Shown here: piece after piece, positions 33,786-45,419 of the stretch | How positions within the stretch are numbered: position 1 is the stretch's first letter | How the letters are laid out: every line of letters starts with the position of its first letter | Origin: Hymenopus coronatus | Taxonomy: Eukaryota; Arthropoda; Insecta; Mantodea; Hymenopodidae | Assembly: GCA_030762935.1 (NCBI GenBank) | Contig: CM060900.1 | Location: 107,660,620 to 107,724,619, forward strand | Reading direction: 5' to 3' | DNA: 64,000 bases | Notes under the pieces: model-generated | Told to the model about the DNA's origin: nothing | Database searches by the model: none | Seen by the model: only the letters and a program-made list of their open reading frames with translations | Position numbers and translations under genes: made by a program

Positions 33786-34494
33786 CTGTAGCCCACGTTA
33801 CTTTATCCCAAATTAACGTTCTCAGAGTCAAATGTAAAATATTAGAGAGTAGTCATTTTGGAAGCAGAGTAAAATGCGTTTGTAGAACGCATGGATCCCA
33901 ATTTTAGAGATATGGATAGAAGTAATTTTAAAAAAAGTATTTGTTTTATTGGACTGTATTATGTCAAAGGAAACTGATGATATAATAACTATAAAGCCTT
34001 AGATCATGTGTTTGAGCGTTAAATGCTTGCTACTAAGTACAAGTAACTAAAGTTAATTTAAATAATGCAATGACAGTATTCAACCTACTAAATGCATTTA
34101 AAACTAAATGTATTAACTCTGATTTGCTTCTTGTTACAAAGAACTTTGTGCAATTTTTGAACAACTAATCCATGATGGACACGATAACAAAATTAGATGC
34201 AGAAACAACACGCTTGACATTGAAGCCAAGTTTTATCAAGCTTTCTGTGAAAATTTCCTTCAAAACCTTTAGCTAGCATATCAAATGTTGAGAGCTGAGA
34301 TTTTTTTCTTTGTATATCTCAGTTGTAATTGACAAAAGTATAGTTATCAAAAACGAAAAATTAGTACGTGTATTGCAGTTTACTGATACAACATGTTGAC
34401 TCTTTTCAAACTTTTAACCTTTGCACTTACTATAACACTGCCGTTAAAGCAAATTAGGCATGATTGGGCTGCAGGGTGACCGCTCTGCTAGTCC
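33786..34494. other. no recognised feature
   Basis: AT-rich; no frame above 60 codons and no repeat identified. Confidence 0.5.
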
Positions 34495-35681
34495 GCGTGT
34501 ACAATATACATAGTGGATAAGGAAGGTATTGTATTCCACGCAAAAATTCGATGTCAAGATTTCACTGGAAATGCATGTTTTAGGTCCCCCTGAATCCAAA
34601 AATAGCATTTTCAGAAAAAGGTACGTGTGTCTGTTTCTCTGTCTGACTGTGGACATAATAGCTCAAAAACGAAAAGTCTGTTAAATACCAAACTTGGTAT
34701 TTAAGTTTGATATCTTTCACAAACCACTCTTTATATGGAAAAAATTTCGAAAAGCTTCTTTTTCTCAAAAATGGCTCTAACGATTTGGGTTAAAATGCCA
34801 CCACCTATTAAAGTCATTTCCATCACAAATAAAATGTGTATCTTGAGTATATTTGGAAATAGATTCTGAAGACCTGATTATCCTGGATGAATTTTGCCTA
34901 ATTTTGGATAATTAGTAAACCGTAAGAGATACGCAAAAACTTACCACACAAAAATGTAGATCTCGGCAAAACACACGCGCAATTATGTCCTTTGCGTTTT
35001 TGTTGTGGAGGTAGCTGTTTCCGATATATTCCTTGTTGTGAAGTACTTATACTCTTCTCAGACAGGAAGTGTCCGTTTTTGTTTTGTTCTTCTCTTACAT
35101 AACTCCATGGCACGACAGCTCACGGGGAGCCTTGGCCTACCGCCCGGCCGCTGCGTCCCCCATCTCGGTCCACTACAGACGTCATGGATGGGGTGCAGTA
35201 CTGGAGGGTGAGACGTGGTCAGCGCCTCGAGCCCCTCCCGGCCGGTTAATGCGGTCCTCACGACCTGGAGCCGCTACTTCTGAATCAAGTAGCTCCTCAA
35301 TTGGCCCCCCAGGGACCTCACGAGACTGAGTGCACCCCGGTCCAGGTCTCCCAGCGGGGGAAAAATCCCCACGCCGGTACTGGGCATCGAACCCAGGTCT
35401 CCCGTTTGGTAGGCAGCTGCGCTACCACCGCGCTAAGGAGACGACCTTTTTGTTCTTCTCTTGGCCAAGCAAAAAAGTGATTTGCAATGACAGTCGCATA
35501 CAATATCACTTTAGTATAGCGCATTCCTTTAGTTTCCTCCTTCTTATAAGGAACTAAGCAAAAAGAAGGTTTTGTTAACGTTTATCTCGGTTAACGTGGT
35601 GTAGAAAGAAGAAGAATATTTTGTAAGAAGTTTGTTTTTAGAGCAGCTAGAGAAAGACATGCGAGTGTAACATCAGATTTT
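34495..35681 (-). repeat. repeat family A, copy 9 (split by SINE-2)
   Basis: 34495-35096 and 35463-35681 are consecutive parts of a minus-oriented copy: ATACATAGTGGATAAGGAAG, ACCAAACTTGGTATTTAAG, GTAGATCTCGGCAAAAC, then after the SINE GGCCAAGCAAAAAAGTG, GTTTATCTCGGTTAACG, GCTAGAGAAAGACATGCGAG, ACATCAGATTTTTT. Confidence 0.92.
35097..35447 (-). repeat. SINE-2 (tRNA-derived), copy 1
   Basis: Minus strand head: TTAGCGCGGTGGTAGCGCAG (A box TGGTAGCGCAG) and ACCTGGGTTCGATGCC (B box). The body is GC-rich. A 15-bp duplication TTTTGTTCTTCTCTT at 35082-35096 and 35448-35462 delimits the insertion inside repeat A. The second copy is at 60233-60574. Open frames across it are fortuitous. Confidence 0.93.
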
Positions 35682-35904
35682 TTTGGTAGTGTGTATCGCC
35701 CGCTTTTACTACTTGTGGCACCGCAGGCGATGACACTGGTGATACATGGAATGAAGATGGAGCACCGGTGGAATGCGATGTCAGAGGAAACCGGAGAACC
35801 CGGAAAAAAACCCGCCCCAGCGCCGCATTGTCCACCACAAATCTCACATGCGGTCACTTCTAGGTGAGAGGCGAGTGGTTTAACCACTCGGCCACGGCGC
35901 GCTG
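35682..35904 (-). repeat. SINE-1, copy 5
   Basis: Minus-oriented full body and head (GGCCGAGTGGTTAAACCACT as A-box region). Inserted right at the proximal end of repeat A copy 9. The B box region is partly deleted (GCGGTCACTTCTAGGTGAGAG lacks the GGTTCGATCC block). Confidence 0.88.
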
Positions 35905-36039
35905 CGTTAATTGTAACGTCTCCTTACTTGCCCTAGTCTTCATTCGGTAGATTTCACCCAAGTTTTGAAACACAGCAGATGAACAACATAGAGACTTTAA
36001 GTGCGTTATACATCCTACCTAGTGGCTTAAGAAATTTAA

Positions 36040-36540
36040 CCAAAAATTTTTTCCGACATTCCCATACATAAAAAGTTTCACACGATGCGATTTGTACTAA
36101 TTTATTCCAGAATGTTTATACTGCCCATTGAAGGCATTTTAAAAAAAATTAAAATTATTTTTTTTAAATAATCCTCTAAATTTTATAAATAAATTATTAA
36201 AGTTTAAAAAATCAAGAGATTTGAAGAGTACGAAAAGTACCTAATAGTTTTACTAAAGAAATTAGTGCTAACATTAAAAATTATGACACGGCAGAGCTAC
36301 TTTTAAACTCATTGATTGTAAAGCTGCCTTTTTTATTCTGAATATTTCTAAAATGCACCAAGTAGTTCATTTTTACTGGAACAGTACATTCGCATAATAA
36401 AAATTATTATTATTAAAATAACTATCCAAGCTGGAATAATTTTGATACATGGTAAAAATATCACTTATTGTGCACGATAACTTGTATAAATTTCAATAAG
36501 ATATCTTATTGTGGATTTTCCAAATTTCACATTCTAAGGT
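36040..36540 (+). repeat. repeat family B, copy 2 (5' truncated)
   Basis: TACTAATTTATTCCAGAATG, GAGTACGAAAAGTACCTAAT, TTTTGATACATGGTAAAAAT, CCAAATTTCACATTC match copies at 21.3 and 58.1 kb. Confidence 0.75.
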
Positions 36541-36884
36541 TTCATTCTCTCTGTAGATCCCAGTAGTCACGTACCTGCGCCTGCGCTGTGATTCATGTAA
36601 TAATTCAGCTAGTTCACAGCAAATTAGGTAACCTGTTTACCATAATGCTTGAGGGCCTCAAAGAAAGAAACTTCCTTTGGTTGACAACACTGCGGAAAGA
36701 GAAGCGGGCAACGCTTTTTTCATCACCCGACCCTCACTAGCTCCGTGAAACTAGCACCCAAGAAAAAAAGCGCGCATATTACCTAATTCCTTCTGGTTTA
36801 TCGCAAGCAGGCGGCTAAGTTGAGCAGGATTGGGTTTCGGTCCCCTCCTGGGCAGCTGACTCTCCCGGCGACAACACTACTAGA
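36541..36884. other. no recognised feature
   Basis: Moderately GC-rich stretch (GCGGGCAACGC, GTGAAACTAGC) between repeats B and A. Unassigned. Confidence 0.45.
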
Positions 36885-38275
36885 AAAATCTCATGTGTTC
36901 CATTCACATAACTTTTTGTACATCTCTGTTAAAATTGATTGTTAAAAAGCTTATTCTTCTACCTACTTCATGCTAATCAAGGCAAACATTAGCAGAAATG
37001 CTCTCTTGTAAGTAGAAAGGAAATAATGGAATACACTAGGCTAAAACGAAAGTCAACTCTTTTAAAAGCTGGTTACTATGGTTATTTCAGTTCTCGTATG
37101 TGAAAAGTTTAAGTATTTTAAAACAAAAACCAATAACAAGGCATATCTCAAAAATGGTCAACTCCACGAAAAAAAAAATGTATGTGACATAAATTGTGTG
37201 TTTCAACGAGATCGACATTTGCTGTGTAGTAGGTCTTTGTCTGTTCTTTCCTAACGGTTTTATGCAGTCTCGCCAGGCGTTCTCCGACTCCGACACTTCT
37301 TCAGAGGGGAAAGCGATGTTGCCAGTTCTTTAGCGGAAATTTCAAACAGAGGAACTCAGGTGCATTTAAAACATTGTACATATTATTTGCAGATCGAATC
37401 GCTACTTCTTAAAATGTATGTCTACAATATGGGTTTGTATATTATGCATTATTACAGAATAGTAGAATATGGAGCCAATAACAATGACCATGTGGTCCTT
37501 ACAAAATGGAGCTGGCAACACGGTGCTAGATTTGAAGCCACGCTTATCAGCGAGAATGCTGATTGGTGCTAGCAGACAGTTGGTCGCTCCCAATGTAAGA
37601 GTTACTACGTGCAACAGATGTAAAAGTAATATCGGAATAGAATGCTGTATTATTGACGACTGTGCTTCAACCAGAAAGCTGGTTTTCAATATGTTAAAGG
37701 TAATTTATGTCAATTTCATCAACTTGATAATCTGTTTCAATTGCACTCATTCCGTATGTTGGTAATTTTAACCACCCCCTCATCGCCCTTTCGCCACAAA
37801 ATGTCAGGGCCGGAGAATGGCTGGCGAGACTGTAGTTATGCAAAATCCAGCAAAATTCATCCAGAATGAAGAAACCTGCAGAGGCTATTCCCAGAAAATT
37901 CAATATATACATTTTATCGTCGTGTAAATAGTTTTAGTATACGGCATTTTAATCAAAATCGTTTGAGCCATTTTTGTGAAAACAGAATTTTCGACATGTA
38001 AAGGATAGTTTGGGGGGGGGGGTTCCTCAAAACTTTCGTGTCGCATCCTTGGAAAATACTAAACTTATATACCAAGTTTGGTATTTTACCGACTTTTCGC
38101 TTTTGAGTTCTCGTGTTCACAGGCACACACGGACTTTTTTCTAAAATGTTTTTTTTATACAGGGGACCCTAAAAAGTCTAGTTCCGGGGAAATCTCGGTA
38201 TCGAATTTTTGGGTGAAATGCAATATCGTCTCTATATACTATGTACATAGTATGGATAGAGAAAGTAAAAATAAA
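36885..38275 (+). repeat. repeat family A, copy 10 (interrupted)
   Basis: AATCTCATGTGTTCCATTC, AATCAAGGCAAACATTAGC, ATCTCAAAAATGGTC, GTCTGTTCTTTCC, then the 568-bp TIR element (37265-37832), then TATGCAAAATCCAGC, CAGAGGCTATTCCCAG, GAAATCTCGGTATCG, ACTATGTACATAGTATGG and AGAGAAAGTAAAAA. Confidence 0.92.
37265..37832. mobile_element. 568-bp TIR element inside repeat A
   Basis: Ends are long imperfect inverted repeats: CAGTCTCGCCAGGCGTTCTC and, complemented, CAGTCTCGCCAGCCATTCTC, with similarity continuing about 50 bp to GGGAAAGCGATG / CGAAAGGGCGATG. The right flank is TAGTTATG (37833-37840); the left flank GTTTTATG shares only TTATG, perhaps after a small deletion. CAG ends fit a hAT-type element. 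The interior has open frames of 98 codons (37469-37765, plus, with CNRCKSNIGIECC) and 95 codons (37402-37689, minus); neither matches a transposase I know. Confidence 0.85.
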
Positions 38276-38756
38276 TAACAGCCCTAAATTATTTGCTCCT
38301 GACCCAAACTAAATTCGAAGCTCCCGAGCTCGATTCCTCTCTGGAGTGTGGTAACTTTTTATTTTTTCTGGCAGTATTTACATAGTAGCTAGAGAAGATA
38401 TTGTATTCCCAAAATGTGCATGTCGAGATTTCACCAGAGATATCTTCGAGATCTCTGAGTCCGAAAATAACATTTCTAGAAAAAGGGCCGTGTGTATGCG
38501 TGTGTCTGTTGACAGCATAACTCAAAAGCGAAACGACCATTAAATACTAAGCTTGGAATTTATATTTAGTGTCTTCCAAAGATGCGACACGAAGATTTTG
38601 AAGAACGTCCCCCCACCACAAACTACCCTTTATATGGAAAATTTTGTTTTAAATTCTGTTTTACTCAAAAATGGCTCTAACCATTTTGATAAAAATACTG
38701 TATATTAAAGATATTCACATCACAAATAAAATGAAATTGAATTTTCTGGGAGTAGT

Positions 38757-38961
38757 TTTTTTTTACTTACGGCACCGCAGGCGGTGACACGGAAGATACA
38801 TGAATGAAGATGGAGCACCGGTGGAATGCGATGGCGGGGAAATCGGAGAGCCCGGAGAAAACCCGCCCCAGCGCCGCTTTGTCCACCATAAATCTCACAT
38901 GCGGTCGCTTGGGATCGAGTGAGAGGCGAGTGGTCTAACCACTCGGCCACGGCGCCGCCAC
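38757..38961 (-). repeat. SINE-1, copy 6, with TSD
   Basis: Minus-oriented; head GGCCGAGTGGTTAGACCACT. GGAGTAGT at 38749-38756 and 38962-38969 is the target-site duplication, and the other A copies (GGGAATAGCCTCTGAAGACC) show the unoccupied site. Confidence 0.93.
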
Positions 38962-39247
38962 GGAGTAGTCTCTGAAGACCTCTTTATTCTGAATGAGTTT
39001 TGCTGAATTTTGCCTAACGGCTAAACCGTAAGACAGATAAAAACATACTACACCAAAAAAATGTAGATCTCGGTAAAACACTTGATATGTTGTATACGTT
39101 TTCCTTTTAGAGTTAATCGTTTTCCTTGTTATTGGTTTTTATTTTAACCTACCAAACTTTTCTCAAACGGGACCATACAAAGCGAACCGAACCTTAGTTG
39201 TTTCACATAGCGGCAGTTTTTAAAATGTTTGACTGTCATTTTAGCCT

Positions 39248-39902
39248 GTAACATTTTTTTGTATTATTTTCCTTGTTTAAGTCCCCAATGCTCCTGTCGC
39301 GACGTTCGTCAATCCCCGTGTTTAGCCGTGTGCCTCCGGTTCTCCTCGGGTAGGGGCCGTGCGTTGATTGGCTGTTGTCCTTCCTGCCGGCTAAATTTTC
39401 TTTCTGCCTCCTGCAGTCACGATATAGGAGGATCGTGTGTTGAGTTGCGGGGCAGCCGAGACAAGTGGGGATTACGTGTGATTGCCCAGGGCCGGGATGA
39501 TGATTTGCAAAAGGTAAGACAAATCATCTAGGAATCTAGAACATTTGGTAATAAGTAGTGTGGGGTTTTGTTCGGTGCCCTTATAAGTAGGTGCGAATAA
39601 TTTTGCATGGAATGCAGAAGTTTTGTCGGGTGAAATTTACAGGGCATTGAAGAGTTTTAACTAAGTTGTGTTGTTCTAGGGCTTAATCTATTTTGAGTCT
39701 AGTTGATCCCCTAATTCTTATTGTCAGACATATACCTGAGGGATTTAATGGGGCAGAGCTAGGGCTCTGAGCTAGAGACCAAGGGGCTTCTTTTAAGGTT
39801 ATTTATGAGTGTGGGTTTATGTAATTTTAATATTGTATTTGTTTTTGTTTTTTGTTGTTGGTTTTTTGCAGTTGCGATTGAATTGTTCTGTTTGTTATAA
39901 TT
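39248..39902. mobile_element. unclassified 655-bp insert, CpG-rich head, possibly solo-LTR-like
   Basis: Interrupts repeat A: TTTAGCCT (39240-39247) is repeated approximately as AAAGCCT (39904-39910), where other copies read GCTTTAGCCTAGTGTATTCC once. The first 250 bp are CpG-rich (GTCGCGACGTTCGTC, TTGATTGGCTG with an inverted CCAAT). A strong donor-like CAAAAGGTAAGAC at about 39508 and an acceptor-like GGTTTTTTGCAG at about 39869 are present. Outer bases TGTAACA and TGTTATA are short inverted repeats, as LTRs often have, but the TG...CA rule is not met cleanly. Confidence 0.55.
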
Positions 39903-40095
39903 AAAAGCCTTCTGTGTTCCCTTATTTCCCTTATACTTACAAGGAAGCAAGTAATAAAACCGTTTATGCTAATGTTTATCTTGGTTAGCATGACGCAGAT
40001 AGAAGAATAGTCTTTTGTAAGAACAGTTTTATATGGAAGAGCTAGAGAAAGCTATGTGAATGGAACACATGAGATATTTTAGACAGGATTTTTAC

Positions 40096-42080
40096 CTGCC
40101 CTCTCTAGAGCCTGGTGTTATGAAGGATAGTGGAAATGCAATTTCCAAAGGTACAAATAGGAAACGAGTGAACACAATAATTGTTGTTACAAAGGAATAG
40201 CCGGCAACATGACCTAGATGTTCAAGGCGGCTCTTGTAATTAATCGAAAAAAGAGACAAACGCTTGCCAGTGTTATCAAACCATATATACATTATAACGA
40301 TCCGGTAAACCCAGACTAAACCGATTGGGATTTCCTACCGCTCCACTTAACTCAGGCAACTAATTATTCTTTTGGCTTGTGGCGTAATTACACAAAGTTG
40401 TTTTTATGTGTTTATTTATTTTATGTAGGTTCAGCAATGGGTTTGTGTAAACAAAGGGTCGAGCATTGAAAAAAATGGCTTCGGGTGACGTGTGACGCTT
40501 ATATTCGGGTGGCTCTGTGTTTGATTCCGAAAGAGTAATTTGCTTATCGTAATAAACAGGCATAGGATTATTATGCAGTTGGATTCAAGACATCATCTGT
40601 ACAAGAATATAAACAACAGAGGCCAAGGATCACTGGTAGGCAAAGTCGGTCTGAGAGCATCTTGTAAACGCTAAAAGACTGTACAAGAGAGATGATGGGA
40701 GGTGTGTTACCTTGCCTATAGCTTAGTAACATTTTAAGTTTCCGTCGCGGCTTTAATGCGTATACATTTCTGAGCCTTTTAATAAATGACTTCACCTGAT
40801 GAAAAACGGTTACCGTTTATGATCAGGTCATCATCCAGATCCTTTCTGCAGAAATTTATATACCTGAAGTTGGAGAAGCTCATTAATATCCCTCGACGCA
40901 AAGTAATAGCAGCGGCAGATGGATTGTCAAAAGATCAGGTGTTCATTGTATTGTGTTTCAAAGGGTAGAAAATCAAAGGCAGTGTGCTCTTAAGTGCACA
41001 AAACACGTGTGCCAGGACAATAGCATGTGGTGTGTAAAAATTGTCAAAATTAATCTTGTACTTTCTTCTGTAATAATTTGTTCTTTAATGAAGTAACCAA
41101 AAAACGTGAACAGATATTCACAAAAATATGGTGGTTTGTGTTTCAGATTGCATAGTGGAATTTATTCAAATGAAATATTCATGATACTAAGTACGCTTTT
41201 AGAACTCAATAAACTATTTAACACGATCACATTTACCTTTATATTGATAAACACTAAACAAGACATCTGCACATGACAACAGCCAAGGAATATGTATATT
41301 TTCATTTAAAACATCCTATTAGACATAAAGGGTCCAATAGACCCAGGGTATGGACACAGCAAAACCTATAGGTCATGCATTCAAGGGTTAACATGATTAA
41401 AAATAGTGAAGCATTATTTTCTCCTTCGGCTTTCATAATTTATGTGTGTGTTAGTTCTGTTCCCATATTATGTTGCTAAATCACATATTTGCATTTCGCG
41501 TGTTTCAAGTGCGTATTGAGGTGATTTTTCGCCTCCATGATTTCTGATCCATAAGTTACTTTGCCATCCACATTCTGATACGGAAATATAGTACGCCTGA
41601 TGTTTTAATTCCCTTTTTGTAGACAGAAACGCATGGAAATGCCTCAACATGTAATGTATTTGGATATCATCAAATTACGACATAGAATCTCAAAGGGCTA
41701 GGCTATTTTCACTCCCCAAAGACGAAAATGTCTTTAAACCTGTAAAAATTGCATAGTATTATAAATATAAATATCAAGTGTGACTATACCATTCTCATTG
41801 TTTATTATTGGAATAAGAGACACAGTATCTAGTATTGCGCATTTTAAAAGTGCAACCTAATTATCCGCCGAGGAGCGTCTAGAAGCCACGATGATCCCCG
41901 CGGTGAATAAAAAGCTTAAGCTGATATTAAAAACGAACCCTTACCTAATTTATTTTGAATCAGAAACCCAAGTTTTAGGGAAAAAAACACTTTAATCTGA
42001 CCAACTGTGAACCATAAACCCAAAGTTGTGTATAAGCAAAGGAGCTAAACCTAACCTACACTAGCCTCTCCTGAATCAGA
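40096..42080. other. no recognised feature
   Basis: About 2 kb. A 60-codon frame at 40786-40968 (plus) begins MTSPDEKRLPFMIRSS but is unassigned. AT-rich elsewhere. Confidence 0.5.
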
Positions 42081-42089
42081 GGTATAAGT

Positions 42090-42890
42090 GTATATATTGA
42101 TTGAATTTTATTTGTAACATGCCAATAGTACATGGATTTATACGTCAGTATAAGAAAAAGGCACAGTAAAATACATAACTGATAACATGCTCAAATACAT
42201 AACTAATAGCGTTTTAAAACTTGTAATTTATAAACTCTTTCACTGAATAGAAACATTGATCCATTAAAATTTGTTTTACATTTTGTTTAAACCTTCTGTA
42301 AGGCCATTTTTGTATATGGAACGGTAACTTATTAAAAATTACAACGCCAGAATATGCAGGTGATTTTTCATACTTTGTGAGTTTGTAATTTGCAATGGAT
42401 AACGAATGAGCATTTCGTGTATTGTAACTATGAAAATTTGAATTTTTGTAAAATAATGTCTCGTATTATTTCAAAAAGTGTAAGCTCGAAAACTTTACAG
42501 TTTTATATTGCATAAAATAAGGGTTACCAGAGTCGTAGAATTCTCTTATGTGCGATAAATATCTTATATGCGTTAGCAGAGTTACCGCATAGGAGCACAA
42601 TATTACTAAGATGTGTAAAAACAATAGATTAGTGTATAGAGATCAGTGTTTTTGTGTCAAGCGTATTTCGTAGTAGCAATGTGGCAAAATTCGCAGAACA
42701 TAATTTCTTAGCAATAAGTCAGAATGTTCATTCCACGTTAATAAATTATCCATATATCCCAATAAATTTAGAACTATGTTGACTTTCAATCAATTTATTC
42801 TCAAATTGTACATTTAGATTAGATTCAACTAATTTAGTTATACATTTTAGGCACTCAGTTTTTTCAATATTAACTATTAATTTATTATTA
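42090..42890 (-). mobile_element. LINE reverse-transcriptase relic
   Basis: Minus-strand reading, broken by frameshifts, gives the region after the YADD motif of a LINE RT: LIVNIEKTECLKCI, LAKKLCSANFATLLLRNTLD, KTLISIH, SANAYKIFIAHKRILRLW, then HCKLQTHK- and FNGSMFLFSERVYK-type end. This matches the thumb/C-terminal order of a LINE of the kind with an IAQKRILR motif. The catalytic part, and any ends, are not visible. Different family from the LINEs at 6 and 12 kb. Confidence 0.78.
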
Positions 42891-43146
42891 TATGTATATT
42901 ATAAATGTATACCTTCCCCCATGTTGTCCTGAACTGAAGACCAAAAATGGACCTGAGAACATGTTAAGCTTTGAGTAACCACATTATGGTGAGTAAAGTG
43001 TAAAAATAATAAATTAATAGATTTACAAGCAGTTTCTGTGATGTAAAAGTACTTGAATATTAATAAAAGCATGAGTTGTGAGCAAAATGGGAAACAGTTT
43101 TCATAATCAGTCCAAACACAGGGAAACTACACTATCAAAATGAAAA

Positions 43147-43286
43147 ATGTATTTAATATAATGATTTATACATTAATCATTTATATAATGGAGTGGTATA
43201 TTTTTGAGGTATTCTCATAATGTATTTAATATAATGATTTATACATTAATCATTTATATAATGGAGTGGTATATTTTTGAGGTATT
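43147..43286. repeat. perfect 73-bp-period tandem duplication
   Basis: The block beginning ATGTATTTAATATAATGATT occurs at 43147 and again at 43220; at least 67 bp are identical, through GGTATATTTTTGAGGTATT. Identity indicates a very recent event or an assembly artefact. Confidence 0.95.
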
Positions 43287-43289
43287 TAA

Positions 43290-45390
43290 AGGTTTATAAA
43301 AGTCATTGAAAATACTTTTTTTATGAATTTCAGTGAAAGCCTTACTTTTGACCTGCACTCTTGGTGTATTGGAAAACATATCTTAATTTTGAGCAACATG
43401 AAAAACATTTTACGTCATGAATTCCAACACAAGAAACATTTTTAACTAAGCAGTATGTTATTATTTTGTAGTGAATAAATGTGTGATACACCCATAAAAG
43501 TTCATCTCAGTTTTTATAAAAGTAGTTACAGTCAAGTTTTGTTTAAAAGTGTATCATTCCTTGGTTTATTTTATAGCTGCTTGTGTCAAATTTTAAAATT
43601 TCGTAGAAATGAGCTTTTAGTTTTTAAGAAAACTATATTTTTAAGTGAGTTATATATTTTAATTCAGGATAATAACGCGTTTTATGTTGATAATGTAAAT
43701 TAAGTTGAACTGCATGGTTAGGTATTATTGTTTAGGAAATATATATTTTTTATAAAATCCTCATCATCTTGAGCATTTGAATAGCAATATACATGTGTTC
43801 AAAATATTATGATTAATAATGAAAGCTAACTCTACAACATTTGCAGTGTCTAACGGTTTTCCAAACTTCACATGTCTTGTATTCTAAAGAGCGCATTGAA
43901 AATTACCGTAGGTAAGCAATTAAATGCTATAAAAATATTGTGATAAAGACATTCCACCTGGTATTCCAGTACTGTGGTTCAATAGCATTAAATTCCCTGT
44001 CGATATTCTATATAGACACACAAATGACATGGTGAATGCTATGTTACGTTGGGTCAAGCGAGGGGTGGCAAGCGCACAGCGACCTGGCTTCCTCAATGGT
44101 TCCCATAAGCCTGAACGCGTCTACACAAACCACAAGTGCGGCGGCCGTGCGCAATTTTCAGATAACTTCCCTCAACAAAACAGCTTACAAGCACCTACCA
44201 ACTATTACCACCCCGCCAATATAGAAGTATCCTGCTGTAAATATTACCAGTACGCCACATCATAAAAGCAATAAAGGAATTACTCTCGGGTTATAATTTT
44301 ATTCTCCAATGACAGGTCTTACAACCATTCAGAGTAGGAACAAATAAACCCCGAGAGGAAGAGAGTAACACAAACCAAATAAAACTATAACAAATTATTT
44401 TCCTTAATTTTTGGTGAAAGGTAACGGCCGATTCTTTAGAAGCATCTGCAGTTTGCATCCAAGAGTTTTGCAAATGCAGACGATTTTTAAACAGAGCGTC
44501 GGACAGTTAGCAATATGCTTTTAGAGAGACTACCACGTGCTGAATGGAACAACAAAACTCTCATACTAAAGCACTTCCGTTGAATGAAAGTCAGCGCGCA
44601 GCAACAGTAACCCTTATTGCAAATGGTGCTGAACTGAGTTAGCATCACTACACTTTCTGGAACATAAGAACAAAGAGACAGATTGCTCATTCTCATACTC
44701 ATTATATGGAAATAAAAATCCCTGGTACAAAAATGAAAATGAAAAGTTAGAACTCTTAATAAATAAGCAGGAGGATAAGGGCGTAACTTTTCGGTAAAAC
44801 TTAAAAATGTAGAAATGAAACCATGATTTGTTATGCCACCATCTAGGAAGCTTAGGCTCAAGAGTTCTTGCGGATAACCTCTAAAATTTCAATACAGGTA
44901 ATGCAAGAAAAAACAAAATTTACGTTGCGTTTGTCGCATTGTATTTTTTATTGAAGTAGTGTACACTTTTGGGCATAAAATTGGCATATTCACCTTGTTT
45001 GGAATAGTTTTTTCACTACGTAAGATTTTCACCTTCAGATAACATAATTTTGTATCCCCCCAGGAGGTAGACTTCTCTGTGCTGCTGGTCTGAATAACAA
45101 TTCAGGTACGAAAACTTTGCCAACGAAGGATGTTATAATCGTTGAGAACTGAAGGGTGTGTCGCATACCGTCTGTATGAAAGAGTTTCGCTATGATTGTT
45201 ACACAAGAAAATGCTGAACCAACTAAAAGATAATTCGGCATTGTTGGGGAAAGACTGAAAAAGTATTTGCATGTGCCGTTAAACTGGACAACAGCTACAA
45301 CACTTACATATATGAGAGCTTTTACCAGCGACATAGAGAGAAAGGTTAATGTAATTGCAGTTATCTAACGCAAATAACCGACCCGACATC
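43290..45390. other. unassigned; several 75-124-codon frames
   Basis: Open frames at 44029-44265 (plus, 78 codons), 44487-44861 (minus, 124 codons) and 45035-45334 (minus, 99 codons) have no motif I recognise. The last lies just beyond the Tc1/mariner-like relic and could belong to it. Otherwise AT-rich. Confidence 0.4.
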
Positions 45391-45419
45391 AAGAAAATGC
45401 GATGTAGCATGAAAATACA

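Larger units (their letters stand above)
38375..40095 (-). repeat. repeat family A, copy 11 (two insertions)
   Basis: Minus-oriented copy lying tail-to-tail with copy 10. Contiguous family sequence resumes after removal of SINE-1 (38757-38961) and of an unclassified insert (39248-39902): AGATATTGTATTCCC, AAGCTTGGAATTTATATTTAG, then CTCTGAAGACCTCTTTATTC, then CCCTTATTTCCC, GTTTATCTTGGTTAGCATG, GCTAGAGAAAGCTATGTGAA. Confidence 0.92.

Noticed and set aside
44487..44861. 124-codon minus-strand frame
   Set aside because: No motif and no regulatory or splice context; expected by chance in this amount of DNA.
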